This document shows, one piece after another, positions 34,252 through 43,322 of a stretch of DNA of 64,000 nt. Position 1 is the first letter of the stretch; every line of letters begins with the position of its first letter. The stretch is from positions 1-64,000 of the forward strand of contig NZ_SMKD01000011.1 in assembly GCF_004348595.1 (NCBI RefSeq), in the 5' to 3' direction. The DNA comes from Micromonospora sp. KC723. GTDB taxonomy: Bacteria > Actinomycetota > Actinomycetes > Mycobacteriales > Micromonosporaceae. The position numbers were made by a program, and so were the translations under genes. Below the pieces are notes generated by a model. It was given only the letters and a program-made list of their open reading frames with translations. It was not told the DNA's origin and did no database searches.

Positions 34252-34923
34252 ATGTGGAGGAACGTCGGACCACGGGTCGCTCAACTGCCGTCGATCGAGC
34301 GGGTCCGGTTGCGCCGGATCGCCGTGCGGTACGCCATCCACGGCTGGCCGGTGACCCCCGGCGCCTGTCTGGCCAGGAGCCGCTTCGTCTGCGGCCGGGC
34401 CGGCTGCCCGACCGTCGGTTGCCATCCGGCGTTGGAGGACTGGGAACACGCCGCCAGCGCCGACCCCGCCCGGGTGGCCAACTGGTGGCGCAGCCGGCCG
34501 CACGGCGTGCTGCTTCCCACCGGCCGGGCCTTCGACGTGCTGGAGGTGGCGGCCCACCTGGGCCGGCACGTCCTCGACGCGATCCCGAGGCATCCGGCCG
34601 GCGCCGGTGTCCGCGGCCCGGTGCTGGTCACCCCGACCGGGCGATGGATGTTCCTGGTCCGCCCCGGCGACCCGCTGCGACCCGAACTCGACCACTGCTT
34701 CCAGGTGGTCCGCCACGGGCCCGGCTCGTGGATCGCCGCGCCGCCGACCCGGCTGCCGGAGGGGCCGGTGCGCTGGGCGGTCGCCCCGGAGCAGGCACAG
34801 TGGCGGCTGCCCGACTCGTACCTGGTACAGAACGCCCTCATCGGCGCGCTGCGGGCCTCCGGGGTGACGCTCACCCCGGAGCTGCTGCCCGGCCAGCTCC
34901 CGCTGCCCCGTCGCGGTCACTGA
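34252..34923 (+). CDS. Standalone Prim-Pol domain protein (bifunctional DNA primase/polymerase N-terminal type)
   Basis: About 223 residues from the ATG at 34252. It has YAIHGWPVTPGACLARSRFV near the N-terminus, a Cys/His cluster (VCGRAGCPTVGCHP, possibly zinc-binding), ANWWRSRPHGVLLPTGRAFD and the acidic pair of FDVLEV, the remnant of the Prim-Pol DxD metal site. The family is normally the N-terminal half of replicative primase-helicases of plasmids and phages. Here it stands alone without a helicase, as often in actinomycetes, and its function is unknown. It is divergent from the XRE-TPR/flavoprotein operon and shares its operator region. Confidence 0.82.
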   Translation: MWRNVGPRVAQLPSIERVRLRRIAVRYAIHGWPVTPGACLARSRFVCGRAGCPTVGCHPALEDWEHAASADPARVANWWRSRPHGVLLPTGRAFDVLEVAAHLGRHVLDAIPRHPAGAGVRGPVLVTPTGRWMFLVRPGDPLRPELDHCFQVVRHGPGSWIAAPPTRLPEGPVRWAVAPEQAQWRLPDSYLVQNALIGALRASGVTLTPELLPGQLPLPRRGH

Positions 34924-35005
34924 TCCGACCGTCCGGGCGGCGTCCCCCGGCGACGGCGAGGTCGTTGAACCGGTGACGGACGATCGGGCGGAGCGGGGGT
35001 ACGAG

Positions 35006-35164
35006 ATGGCCAGGGACGACGCGGCACGGCACACCGGCGGCACCGAACCGCCGCCGCACCACCGGCGGCCCTACCGCTGGTCGGGCACCCGTCCGGGCGG
35101 CTCCCGCCCGGAACGCGCCCGACCGGCCGGCGGGCCGTCCGGCAGCCGCCGCCCCGCCCGCTGA
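35006..35164 (+). CDS. Possible small Arg/Pro-rich protein
   Basis: About 52 residues from the ATG at 35006 (or 63 from a GTG at 34973), preceded by GGAGCGGGGG. It is very rich in Arg, Pro, Gly and His (HHRRPYRWSGTRPGGSRPER). It resembles nothing I know and might be a chance frame in GC-rich DNA. Small basic proteins of this style are, however, often annotated in actinomycetes. Confidence 0.3.
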   Translation: MARDDAARHTGGTEPPPHHRRPYRWSGTRPGGSRPERARPAGGPSGSRRPAR

Positions 35165-35366
35165 CCCCGCGAGGGCGCAAACCGGACAGGCGACGCGACG
35201 TACGGCGTACCGCGGTGTCAGGTGACCCGGACGCCCCGGTTCGCACCGTCGTGCGAACATCGCGATCCCCGACCTGGCGGGAAAGTAGCAGCGGCAGGAG
35301 GGCGTGAGTCGCCGCCACAGCGGGTAAGCCGCCGGACCGCTGAAGCCGTGAGGGGAAGGCATCGCC

Positions 35367-35624
35367 ATGCTCAGCAAAGAGGATCAGCGCAGATTCGAAC
35401 AGATCACCCGGCAGCTCCGGGAGAGCGACCCGAAGTTCTTCGCGAGACTCGACCATCGGGCTCGGGCCCGGCGCGGGCGCTGGCTGATGCTGCTGACGAT
35501 CGTGCTCTGGGCGTCGCTGCCGGCCATGACCGTGCTGGCCGGACGGTTGGCCGGCGTGATCTGCGCCCTGGTGCTGACCGTCAACGCCGCCCTGATGTGG
35601 CGCTTCCGCCGCCGCTGGCTGTGA
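35367..35624 (+). CDS. DUF3040 small membrane protein
   Basis: 85 residues, with GAGGGGAAGG upstream of the ATG. The N-terminus MLSKEDQRRFEQITRQL is the signature of DUF3040. Two hydrophobic helices (about residues 40-58 and 60-76) are followed by a basic RFRRRWL end. It is a common small actinobacterial inner-membrane protein of unknown role, possibly sigma-factor controlled in other species. It stands alone between two helicase-region genes on the opposite strand and the Prim-Pol gene. Confidence 0.85.
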   Translation: MLSKEDQRRFEQITRQLRESDPKFFARLDHRARARRGRWLMLLTIVLWASLPAMTVLAGRLAGVICALVLTVNAALMWRFRRRWL

Positions 35625-35699
35625 CGGCGGCAGGCCGGGAGGCCGGACACCGGCGTCCACGCCGGACCTGATCGTCCACGATCCCGCACGGGCCACAGG

Positions 35700-36662
35700 T
35701 CAGGCGTCGCCGAAGGCCCGGTACGCGCGGCGCAGCCGCTCCAGCAGGCCGGGGCCGCCGATCGCCGGGCCGGGTGCGCCGAGCTGCCGCAGCAGCAGTT
35801 CCGGACCGGTGGCCAGGGTGGGCGGACGGTCCGGCAGCGGCACCGGCGGCAGCCAGAACCGGTCCACCGAGTCGGTCAACGGGGTCGCGGGCAGGCCGGC
35901 CAGCACGCGGAAGGCACCGGCCGCGGCCTGGTCGTACCCGGTCGCGGCGTCCGGCGCGCTGGCCTGCCGCGCACCTGCGGGTGCCGGCGCGGCACCGGCA
36001 CCGTCCGGGTGCGACGGTGCGGTGGCGCGGGCGCGCAGCGCACGCAGCCGGTCGAGCAGGGCCGCCCGGCTGCGACCACGCCAGTGCAGCAGCTCGAACG
36101 GATCGGCGTCGAACGCCTCGGCGAGCAGGTAGAAGGCCGCCGCCAGGTGCTTGCACGGCACCGCGGCGTCGGGGCAGTCGCACCGCTGGGCCAGCTCCCG
36201 CACGCCACCGGGGAAGAGCGGGGCGCCCGCGTCGGCGAAGACCTGCTCCAACTCGGCCGGGAGGTCGCCGGCGAGCAACCGGGCACTGAAGAACGCCTGC
36301 GCGGCGAGATCCCGCTCGACCCGTTCCCAGAGCGCTGCCGGGAAGGTCGGCAGCTCGATGGTGACCCGGTACGGCGCGGCCCGGGAGCCCTGCACGGTCG
36401 CCTCGACCCGGCCGGGTGCCACGTCGAGGCGGAGCACCTGGCCCCGGCGCGCGTACGCCCGGCCGCGGGTGAGCCGGGTGCCGAGCGCGAACGACTCCAG
36501 CACCTCCAGGAAGCGACGTGACCACCAGGAGACGCCGATCGCTCCCCGGGTGCTGCGTGCCCTCAGTCCACCGTCGACGCGGCGTGGTCGGCCGAAGTCG
36601 GCGAACCGACCCGCTCCGGGCGGCGCGCCGGAGGGGCGAGGCGTCTCCCCCTGGCGGCTCAC
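35700..36662 (-). CDS. SWIM zinc finger protein, helicase partner
   Basis: About 320 residues from a GTG at 36662. The SWIM motif CxCx(n)CxH is present as RCDCPDAAVPCKHLAAAFYL (about residues 158-177). The N-terminus has WWSRRFLEVLESFALGTRLT, typical of the SWIM proteins encoded beside SNF2 helicases. The GTG overlaps the helicase stop codon (GTGA), so the two are translationally coupled. SWIM domains bind DNA or proteins, and the pair probably acts together in DNA metabolism. A Pro/Ala-rich segment (about 225-250) links the finger to a C-terminal domain. Confidence 0.9.
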   Translation of the reverse strand: MSRQGETPRPSGAPPGAGRFADFGRPRRVDGGLRARSTRGAIGVSWWSRRFLEVLESFALGTRLTRGRAYARRGQVLRLDVAPGRVEATVQGSRAAPYRVTIELPTFPAALWERVERDLAAQAFFSARLLAGDLPAELEQVFADAGAPLFPGGVRELAQRCDCPDAAVPCKHLAAAFYLLAEAFDADPFELLHWRGRSRAALLDRLRALRARATAPSHPDGAGAAPAPAGARQASAPDAATGYDQAAAGAFRVLAGLPATPLTDSVDRFWLPPVPLPDRPPTLATGPELLLRQLGAPGPAIGGPGLLERLRRAYRAFGDA

Positions 36663-39600
36663 TCGGCCACCGCCCCGGCCTCCAGGGCGAACAGTTCGCG
36701 TAGCTGGGCGGTGGAGAGTTCGGTGATCCACTGCTCGCCGCTGCCCACCACCGAGGTGGCCAGGGCGCGCTTGTCGGCGATCATCGCGGCCACCTTCTCC
36801 TCCACCGTGCCCGCGCTGACGAACTTACGGACCTGTACCCGGCGGCGTTGGCCGATCCGGAACGCCCGGTCGGTGGCCTGGTCCTCCACCGCCGGGTTCC
36901 ACCAGCGGTCCACGTGCACCACGTGGTTGGCGGCGGTGAGGGTGAGCCCGGTGCCGCCGGCCTTCAGCGACAGCACGAAGACGGCCGGGCCGTCCGGGGA
37001 CTGGAACCGGGTGACCATGGCGTCCCGGTCGGCCTTGCCGACCCCACCGTGCAGGAAGAGCACCTCCCGGCCGAACCGGGCGGACAGGTGGCCGCGGAGC
37101 ATCCCGCCGAACTCGGCGTACTGGGTGAAGAGCAGGGCCTTCTCCCCGGCGGCGAGCACCTCGTCGAGGATCTCCTCCAGCCGTTCCAGCTTGCCGGAAC
37201 GGCCGGGCAGGGCGGAACCGTCGCGCAGCAGTTGGGCGGGGTGGTTGCAGACCTGCTTGAGTCGGGTCATGGTGGCCAGCACCAGCCCGCGGCGCTCCAT
37301 CCCGTCGCTGGACTCGATCCGCGCCAGCATGTCGTCGACGATCGCCTGGTACAGCGAGGCCTGTTCGGCGGTGAGGTTGCAGAGCACCTCCATCTCCAGC
37401 TTCTCCGGCAGGTCCGAGATGATCGAGGAGTCGGTCTTGAGCCGGCGCAGTACGAACGGGCCGGTCATCCGGCGCAGCCGGGCGGCGGTGGCGGCGTCGC
37501 CGTGCCGCTCGATCGGCACCGCGTACGACTGCCTGAAGCTGGACGCCGGGCCCAGCAGCCCCGGGTTGGCGAACTGCATGATCGACCAGAGGTCGGCGAG
37601 GCGGTTCTCCACCGGGGTGCCGGTGACGGCGATCCGGTGCCGCGCGGGCAGCGACCGGACCGCCTCGGCCTGCCGGGTCGAGGCGTTCTTGATCGCCTGT
37701 GCCTCGTCGACCACCACCCGGTGCCAGGCGACGGAGGCGAGCGCGACGGCGTCGCGGGCGGCCACCGAGTACGTGGTGAGGACCAGATCGGCGGCGTGCA
37801 CCGCGTCCTCGAACTCCGCGCCCCGGGCCCGGTCCGCGCCGTGGTGCACGTGCACCCGCAGGCCGGGGGTGAACCTCGCGGCCTCCCGCTGCCAGTTGCC
37901 GACCAGCGACATCGGGCAGACCAGCAGCGTCGGACCGGCGTCCGGCGGATCCCCGGCGAAGAGGGCGAGCATCTGCACCGTCTTGCCCAGACCCATGTCG
38001 TCGGCGAGGATCCCGCCCAGGCCGAGGGACTGGAGGAAGGCCAGCCAGGCCAGCCCACGCCGCTGGTACGGCCGCAGTGTTCCCTTGAAGGCGGGCGGTG
38101 GGTCGAGCGGGGTGAGTCGCCGCTCGGCCTCCCCGGCGAGCAGGTCGCCGAGCGGCCCGTCGGCGGTGACCTCCAGCACCGGCAGCGCGTCCGGCCGGTC
38201 GCTCCCGGCGAGGCCGAGCCGGAGCAGGTCGGCGACGGTCAGCTCGCCGGAGGAGCGCAGCAGTCGCAGCCCGGCGGCGAGCCGCTTCGGGTCCAGCTCC
38301 ACCCAGCGTCCGCGCAGCCGCACCAGCGGTGTCTTCAGCGCGGCGAGGGCGGCCAACTCGTCGGCGTCGACGGTCTCGTCGCCGAGCGCCACCTCCCACC
38401 GGTAGTCGACCAGCGCGTCCAGGCCGAGGCCGCCGGAATTGGCGGCCACCGTGCCCGGGGCGGTCCGGCCGCGTGCCCGCAACCGGGCGCCGAGCCGCGC
38501 CGACGGGCGTCGCCACCAGGACGGCAGCAGCACCCCGAAGCCGGCGGCGTGCAGCACCGGGGCACCGTCGCGCAGGAACCGGTGGGCGCCCTCGGCGTCC
38601 AGTTCCAGCTCCTCCGGTGTCGCGGTGCGCAGCGCGGCGTCCAGCTCCGGCCAGAGCCGGCCGGCCCGGCCCAGCTCGGCCAGCAGGGTCTCCTGCGGGC
38701 TGTCCAGCGGCCCGGCCAGCGCGGGGACGGTCTCCGGTGCCCGCCACACCTGCCCGGCGTCGACGTGCAGGCCCGGCTCGTCGGCGGCCTGGAGGCCGAA
38801 CTGGATCCGCCAGCGGCCGTCGGTGCGGACCACCGTGGCCGGGTCCGCCGGCACCACCACGAGCGGATCGGTGATCTCCTCGGGCTCGGGCTCGACCAGG
38901 CGGAAACTGGCCCGCACCGCCCCTCCGGCGGCGTCCCGCTGCCAGGCGTCCAGCTCGGCGCGGAGGGTGCCCAGCGCGTCCGGGGTGGCGGTGAACCCCC
39001 GCTGCGGGCCGCTCAGCGCGGTCAGCCAGCAGCCGGCCGCGGTGTCGCGCCGCCCACCCCGGGCCAGGTCGGCGTCGGCGAGGACGATCCGGGCGGCGGC
39101 GTCGGTCAGGGCGTCCAACGCGTCGGCGACCAGTGTGCCGGGATCGGGCGGTTCGCCGCCGGGTGCGGCGGCGCGGGCGGCCGGGGGCAGCGCCAGGGCC
39201 AGCGAGCGGGTCCAGGCGGCGTCGGCGCCGGTGAGCAGTGGCCGCCACGTCGCCCAGGCCGGCAGCCGGCCGTCGGCGACGCCGGGCCGCCGCCACGGCC
39301 CGGTCGCCGGGTCACCGGCCGACCGGTTCCGGCCACGCCCGGTCGGGGGCCCGACCGGCCCGTCCATCCGGTGCGGGGCCGCGCCGCCGGGCGTGGCGGG
39401 GTTGGCGCCGAGCAGGGTGGCCGGCGGGGTCGGCGGCCGGTCGGCGAGGCTCGGCAGCAGCCGGCCCCGGGCCACCAGGTCGACCGCGAAGTCGGCCAGT
39501 TCGGCGAGGTGGCGCAGGGTCGCGCCGGGCACGGCGGCGAGGTCGCCGAGGGTACGCAGCACCGCCAGCGCGGCGTCCGGGTCGTACGCCAGCACGGGAG

Positions 39601-39898
39601 CGCGCCACCCGGCGAGGGTGACCGGGCCGCGTACCGGCTCGGCGACGGCGGTCCGGACCAGCTCGGGCGAGTCCAGCGGCGAGCCGGCGCGGGTGGGCAG
39701 GGTGAGCAGCACGGAGCCGGCCACGGCCGGCCCGTCACCGAGCGCGGCGGCCAGCGTGGCGTGGCCGGCGGCGAACGGATGCCGGCGCTCGCGCGGCGCC
39801 CGGCCGGGCCGGCGGGGCACGCTGGCCGGCAGGGAGGTGTCCTCGGCCCAGACGGCGAGGCCGACGCCGACCAGCCACACCCCGTGGATGACCAGCAC
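36659..39898 (-). CDS. SNF2/Rad54-family DEAD/DEAH helicase
   Basis: 1079 residues from a GTG. Residues about 1-570 are the actinobacterial SNF2-associated N-terminal region, with no known motif but high Ala/Pro content. The motor follows: motif I GGILADDMGLGKTVQMLALF, motif II VVVDEAQAIKN (a DEAQ variant), TGTPVENRLADLW, and the helicase C domain with LFTQYAEFGGMLRGHL, LSLKAGGTGLTLTAANHVVH and QATDRAFRIGQRR. It should translocate on double-stranded DNA and remodel protein-DNA complexes. It is followed by the SWIM protein with a 4-bp overlap. Confidence 0.95.
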   Translation of the reverse strand: MLVIHGVWLVGVGLAVWAEDTSLPASVPRRPGRAPRERRHPFAAGHATLAAALGDGPAVAGSVLLTLPTRAGSPLDSPELVRTAVAEPVRGPVTLAGWRAPVLAYDPDAALAVLRTLGDLAAVPGATLRHLAELADFAVDLVARGRLLPSLADRPPTPPATLLGANPATPGGAAPHRMDGPVGPPTGRGRNRSAGDPATGPWRRPGVADGRLPAWATWRPLLTGADAAWTRSLALALPPAARAAAPGGEPPDPGTLVADALDALTDAAARIVLADADLARGGRRDTAAGCWLTALSGPQRGFTATPDALGTLRAELDAWQRDAAGGAVRASFRLVEPEPEEITDPLVVVPADPATVVRTDGRWRIQFGLQAADEPGLHVDAGQVWRAPETVPALAGPLDSPQETLLAELGRAGRLWPELDAALRTATPEELELDAEGAHRFLRDGAPVLHAAGFGVLLPSWWRRPSARLGARLRARGRTAPGTVAANSGGLGLDALVDYRWEVALGDETVDADELAALAALKTPLVRLRGRWVELDPKRLAAGLRLLRSSGELTVADLLRLGLAGSDRPDALPVLEVTADGPLGDLLAGEAERRLTPLDPPPAFKGTLRPYQRRGLAWLAFLQSLGLGGILADDMGLGKTVQMLALFAGDPPDAGPTLLVCPMSLVGNWQREAARFTPGLRVHVHHGADRARGAEFEDAVHAADLVLTTYSVAARDAVALASVAWHRVVVDEAQAIKNASTRQAEAVRSLPARHRIAVTGTPVENRLADLWSIMQFANPGLLGPASSFRQSYAVPIERHGDAATAARLRRMTGPFVLRRLKTDSSIISDLPEKLEMEVLCNLTAEQASLYQAIVDDMLARIESSDGMERRGLVLATMTRLKQVCNHPAQLLRDGSALPGRSGKLERLEEILDEVLAAGEKALLFTQYAEFGGMLRGHLSARFGREVLFLHGGVGKADRDAMVTRFQSPDGPAVFVLSLKAGGTGLTLTAANHVVHVDRWWNPAVEDQATDRAFRIGQRRRVQVRKFVSAGTVEEKVAAMIADKRALATSVVGSGEQWITELSTAQLRELFALEAGAVAE

Positions 39899-40012
39899 AC
39901 GCTCCCCCTCGTCGACGCCCCGGGCCAGGATAGGCGGCGCGGACCGGCCATCGTCGGCGGCGCTGCCGACCGCACCCGCGACGACCCGTCGGGGTCGGCT
40001 GCCGCCACCGCC

Positions 40013-40419
40013 TCAGAGAGCCCCGGTCTCGCCGTCGGTCAGCTCGCGGAGGATGTCGGCGTGACCGGCGTGCCGGGCGGTTTCCTCGATTATGTGGATC
40101 AGGCCAGCCAGCGTCTCCCCCCGGTCAGGGCGAAGTTCGCCCGCCGTGTCCTGCTCGGCGGTCGGGAACCGGTCGCCGGGGGCGGGGGCGAGCAGCACCT
40201 GGAACCAGCTCCGCTCGACAACGGCGAGGTGTCTCACCAGGCCCGCGAGGGTGGTCGCGGACGGCACCAGCCGATCGGCCGCGTCCGCGTCGGTCAGGTT
40301 ACGCACCTTGCGCAGCACGACGGCCCGGTCGAAGTCGAGGAACGCCCCGAGCACGGCCGCTCGTCGCCGATGCGGGCCAGCACCGGCCCGAGGGTACGGT
40401 CGATCGGAATCTGGGCCAT
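40013..40419 (-). pseudogene. DinB/DUF664-family gene with a one-base frameshift
   Basis: From the ATG at 40419 the frame gives MAQIPIDRTLGPVLARIGDE, the usual N-terminus of this family, then runs out of frame. The expected continuation AVLGAFLDFDRAVVLRKVRN is in the next frame, down to HIIEETARHAGHADILRELT and the stop at 40013. Restoring one base in the GGCC run near 40354-40359 would give a continuous 135-residue protein. Even then the middle (about 40 residues before HIIEETARH) is missing relative to the family, so decay seems real rather than a sequencing error. DinB-type proteins are metal-binding four-helix bundles. Confidence 0.75.
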
Positions 40420-40503
40420 CTTCCGGACCCTGGTCGGGTGTACGCGGGACCGCTGCCCCGGCAAACCCTGCGGAGCGGCGGCACGGCGGGCAGGATGGGC
40501 GGC

Positions 40504-40701
40504 ATGGCATCAACGGTGAGGATTCCCCTGGTGGACGGCCCGGCCGACGGCGAGACGGTCGACGCCGAGCTGGACAGCAACCACCGTCCGCCGTTGACCC
40601 ACCACCACCTGGGCGAGGAGGGGCTGGTCGACGCCCAGATCTACGAGCTGGAGTCGGCCGGTGACGGGTGGTGCTACCGATGGCGCGGCCCGGCCGTGTG
40701 A
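40504..40701 (+). CDS. Small conserved hypothetical protein
   Basis: 65 residues from the ATG at 40504. It contains STVRIPLVDGPADGETVDAE, LTHHHLGEEGLVDAQIYELE and a C-terminal GDGWCYRWRG. It looks like a compact beta-rich protein. Similar short proteins are found singly in many actinomycete genomes. I know no function for it. It lies between the DinB remnant and the pyruvyl transferase, both on the opposite strand. Confidence 0.65.
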   Translation: MASTVRIPLVDGPADGETVDAELDSNHRPPLTHHHLGEEGLVDAQIYELESAGDGWCYRWRGPAV

Positions 40702-40734
40702 CCGCTTGCGCCCCCGGTGGGCGGGAGTGCCGGG

Positions 40735-41883
40735 TCAGGCGGCCATCCGGGCCAGCGTCCGGTTCCGCAGACTCTCCAGCACCGCCCGGGTGACCTGCGA
40801 GGTGCCCCGGGCCTGGTCGCAGACCTCGGCGACCCGTCGTGCGGTCTCCTCGGCACGGGACTCCCGCTCGTCCCACAGCCGGTCGACCTCCGCCAGCAGC
40901 GGGCCCTCCACCTCCCGTTCCACGCCCCGCAGCGCCGGCACCCCGAGCCGCTGGGCCAGGTCGAAGACCTTCCCGGCGTACGGCAGCGGCAGGAACGGCG
41001 TGCCCACCATCGCGGCGAAGATCAGGAAGTGCAGCCGCATGCCCACCACCAGGTCGAAGTGCTTCATCAGGCCGAGTACCTGCCGGGGCGAGTAGTCGCC
41101 GTGCAGGATGCGTCCCCGCTCGGCGGCGACCATGTGCGACAGCACGCCGTGCGAGTGTCGGATGTCGTCGCGTTCCATCGGGACGAAGAGCACGTACGCG
41201 TCGATCCGCTGCACCAGGAAGTCGCCGATCTGGGCGATCAGCCGGTGGTACGCGTCGACGTCGAGGCGTTCCGCCGCCCGCCCGGGCTCGCGGACGCTGA
41301 GGCCGACCAGGCGCCGCCCGGAGGGGACGCCCTCCTCGCGCAGCAGCCGGGCGGGGAACTCCTCCGGTTCCAGCAGGAACGCCGGGTCGGCGGTGACGGT
41401 GATCGGGTTGACCAGACCCGCTTCCTCCAGCACCATCCGGGACTCCTGGTCCCGCACGGTCACCTCGGTGGCTCCGGCCAGGGTTTCCCGGACCATGCCG
41501 GTGTCCACCCCGTCGCTGAGCGGCCCGACGCCGACCGCGTACGTGAGCAGCGGCAGGCCCCGCTCCTGGGCGACCCGGACGACCCGCAGGTAGCGCCGGG
41601 CCTCCTTGTCGTACAGGATGCCGCCGCCGCCGAGGATCAGCAGGTCGAGCCGGGCCAGCACCTCGGCGGAGTCGACCCGGCTGACCCCCTCCCAGGGCAC
41701 CGCCTCCACGTCCGGGTGGGCGACGGCGGTGTGGGCGGGGTTACGGGAGAAGACGATGATCCGGGCGTTGGGCTCCTGCTGACGCAGGTCGGCCAGGAGG
41801 CCGCTGAGGATGGCCTCGTCGCCGAGATTCCGGCCGCCGTACGAGCCGAGCACACCGATGGTCAGTCCGGTGCCGTGTCGCAT
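40735..41883 (-). CDS. Polysaccharide pyruvyl transferase family protein
   Basis: About 382 residues from the ATG at 41883, preceded by GGGAGGAG. The N-terminal TIGVLGSYGGRNLGDEAIL (about 8-26) is the signature of the CsaB/WcaK family. LLILGGGGILYDKEARRYL and the C-terminal VVGMRLHFLIFAAMVGTPFL (about 300-320) complete the two-domain GT-B-like fold. The family adds ketal pyruvate to cell-wall or exopolysaccharide sugars, with CsaB as the S-layer-anchoring example. There are no glycan-biosynthesis genes next to it, so the acceptor is unknown. Confidence 0.9.
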   Translation of the reverse strand: MRHGTGLTIGVLGSYGGRNLGDEAILSGLLADLRQQEPNARIIVFSRNPAHTAVAHPDVEAVPWEGVSRVDSAEVLARLDLLILGGGGILYDKEARRYLRVVRVAQERGLPLLTYAVGVGPLSDGVDTGMVRETLAGATEVTVRDQESRMVLEEAGLVNPITVTADPAFLLEPEEFPARLLREEGVPSGRRLVGLSVREPGRAAERLDVDAYHRLIAQIGDFLVQRIDAYVLFVPMERDDIRHSHGVLSHMVAAERGRILHGDYSPRQVLGLMKHFDLVVGMRLHFLIFAAMVGTPFLPLPYAGKVFDLAQRLGVPALRGVEREVEGPLLAEVDRLWDERESRAEETARRVAEVCDQARGTSQVTRAVLESLRNRTLARMAA

Positions 41884-42330
41884 CCGCCACTCCTCCCCGG
41901 GTACGTCGGGGCCGGTTTCCCGTTGCGACCTGGGCCATACCTGGCCATCCGGGCAGCCCTCCTGCCGCCCACCCGCGTCGGCCGCTGCCGGCCGCCCACC
42001 GAGGGCCGCTGTCGGCCGCTCATACACGCCAGCTAGCGGTGTCCCGGGTGACAGACACCCCGCCTTGCCGCAAACGACGTCGTCTCGCCGTTGGCGCGAC
42101 GGTCGGCGGGCCGGGGGATCAGTCGGGACACGAGGTCCGGAACCACCTCGTCGATGTCGAATCCGGCGTCCTACCCGCACCGGTTCCGTCTGGTCGAGAC
42201 CCGCTGCTTCGACAGTGGAGTGGTCTTCCTGCGCCACCTGGCCCGACGAACGCCGGCGGACCGATCCCCGGCAGGAAGAACGCCGGTGATGCCCTTGCCA
42301 CGGCGCTCCGACCCGGGCAACCGTGTACGT
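41884..42330. other. 447-bp gap without a convincing gene
   Basis: Between the pyruvyl transferase start and the phosphotransferase start there is no supported gene. An open frame in phase with the phosphotransferase reaches back to 42091 but shows no family resemblance. The 41970-42030 part has short GGCCGCTG(C/T)CGGCCG direct repeats. Confidence 0.4.
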
Positions 42331-43266
42331 ATGGACAGCCCGAGAAAGAACCGGATCGGCTGGGACGACCTGCCCGGGCACGTCCGGTCGGCCGTGGAGG
42401 ACATCCTCGGCGACCGGGTGGTGGAGGCGGTCTCCCAGCCGGGTGGGTACTCTCCTGGCACCGCCGACCGGATCCGCACGGCGACCGGCCGGCGAGCCTT
42501 CGTCAAGGCGGCCAGCCCGGCGGTGAACCGGGACACCCCGGCGATGCACCGCAACGAGGCGCGGGTGAGCGCCGCCCTTCCCGCGTACGCGCCCACGCCC
42601 CGCCTGCTGGGCTGCCACGACGACGGCGAGTGGGTGGCGTTGGTGCTCACCGACGTCGACGGCAGGCATCCGGCGACGCCGTGGCGTCCCGACGACCTCG
42701 ACGCGGCGCTGGGAGCCCTGGCGGCCATGTCCGCCACGCTCACTCCGAGCCCGATCGAGCAGGTGCCGACCGCCGCCGAGCGGTTGAGGTACGACTTCAC
42801 CGGCTGGCGGCGGATCGCGGCCGACCCGCCCGACGGTCTCGACCCGTGGGCCCGGGCCCACCTGGACGAGCTCTGCGACCTGGCGGAGCGGGGCATCGCG
42901 GCGCTCGTCGGCGACACGCTGTGCCACCTCGATGTACGGGCGGACAACCTGTTGGTCGACGCCGCGGGCACGATGACCGTGGTCGACTGGCCGTGGGCCT
43001 GCCGGGGTCCGGCCTGGCTGGACACCGCCCTGCTGCTGATCAACGTACGGCTGCACGGTGGCCACGACACTGAGGCGCTGCTGCGCCGGCTACCGCTCAC
43101 CGCCGACGTCGACCCCGTTGCCCTCACCGGCGTGTACGCCGGCATGGCCGCGTTCTTCACCGACGCGGCGCGGCGGCCCCCGCCGCCGGGCATCCCGACC
43201 CTCCGCACGTTTCAGCAGGCCCAGGCCGACGCCGTGCTGCCCTGGATCGTCCAGCGGCTGCGTTGA
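42331..43266 (+). CDS. Aminoglycoside/choline kinase-like phosphotransferase
   Basis: About 311 residues from the ATG at 42331; the frame stays open farther upstream but the extension is not family-like. The kinase-like fold is shown by GRRAFVKAASP (ATP-site Lys), the catalytic loop LCHLDVRADNLLVDAAG (HxD and Asn) and the metal-binding Asp in MTVVDWPWACRGPAWLDT. APH-like enzymes phosphorylate aminoglycosides, choline, homoserine or other small molecules. The substrate cannot be assigned, and a resistance role is only one possibility. The SDR gene follows after 57 bp on the same strand. Confidence 0.88.
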   Translation: MDSPRKNRIGWDDLPGHVRSAVEDILGDRVVEAVSQPGGYSPGTADRIRTATGRRAFVKAASPAVNRDTPAMHRNEARVSAALPAYAPTPRLLGCHDDGEWVALVLTDVDGRHPATPWRPDDLDAALGALAAMSATLTPSPIEQVPTAAERLRYDFTGWRRIAADPPDGLDPWARAHLDELCDLAERGIAALVGDTLCHLDVRADNLLVDAAGTMTVVDWPWACRGPAWLDTALLLINVRLHGGHDTEALLRRLPLTADVDPVALTGVYAGMAAFFTDAARRPPPPGIPTLRTFQQAQADAVLPWIVQRLR

Positions 43267-43322
43267 ACGCCCCGTCCGATGACCGCCAGACCCTCCCGCC
43301 GCTGTCGACGAGGCTGGTTGCC

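Noticed and set aside
36848..40519. A 1223-codon open frame on the plus strand opposite the SNF2 helicase gene
   Set aside because: It is a mirror of the high-GC third-position bias of the helicase gene; it has low-complexity Gly/Arg/Pro composition and no domain.
42091..42330. N-terminal extension of the phosphotransferase frame
   Set aside because: No ribosome binding site and no resemblance to the family; the ATG at 42331 starts just before the conserved region.
42331..43266. Antibiotic resistance by the APH-like phosphotransferase
   Set aside because: The kinase fold is clear but nothing in sequence or neighbourhood points to an aminoglycoside substrate.
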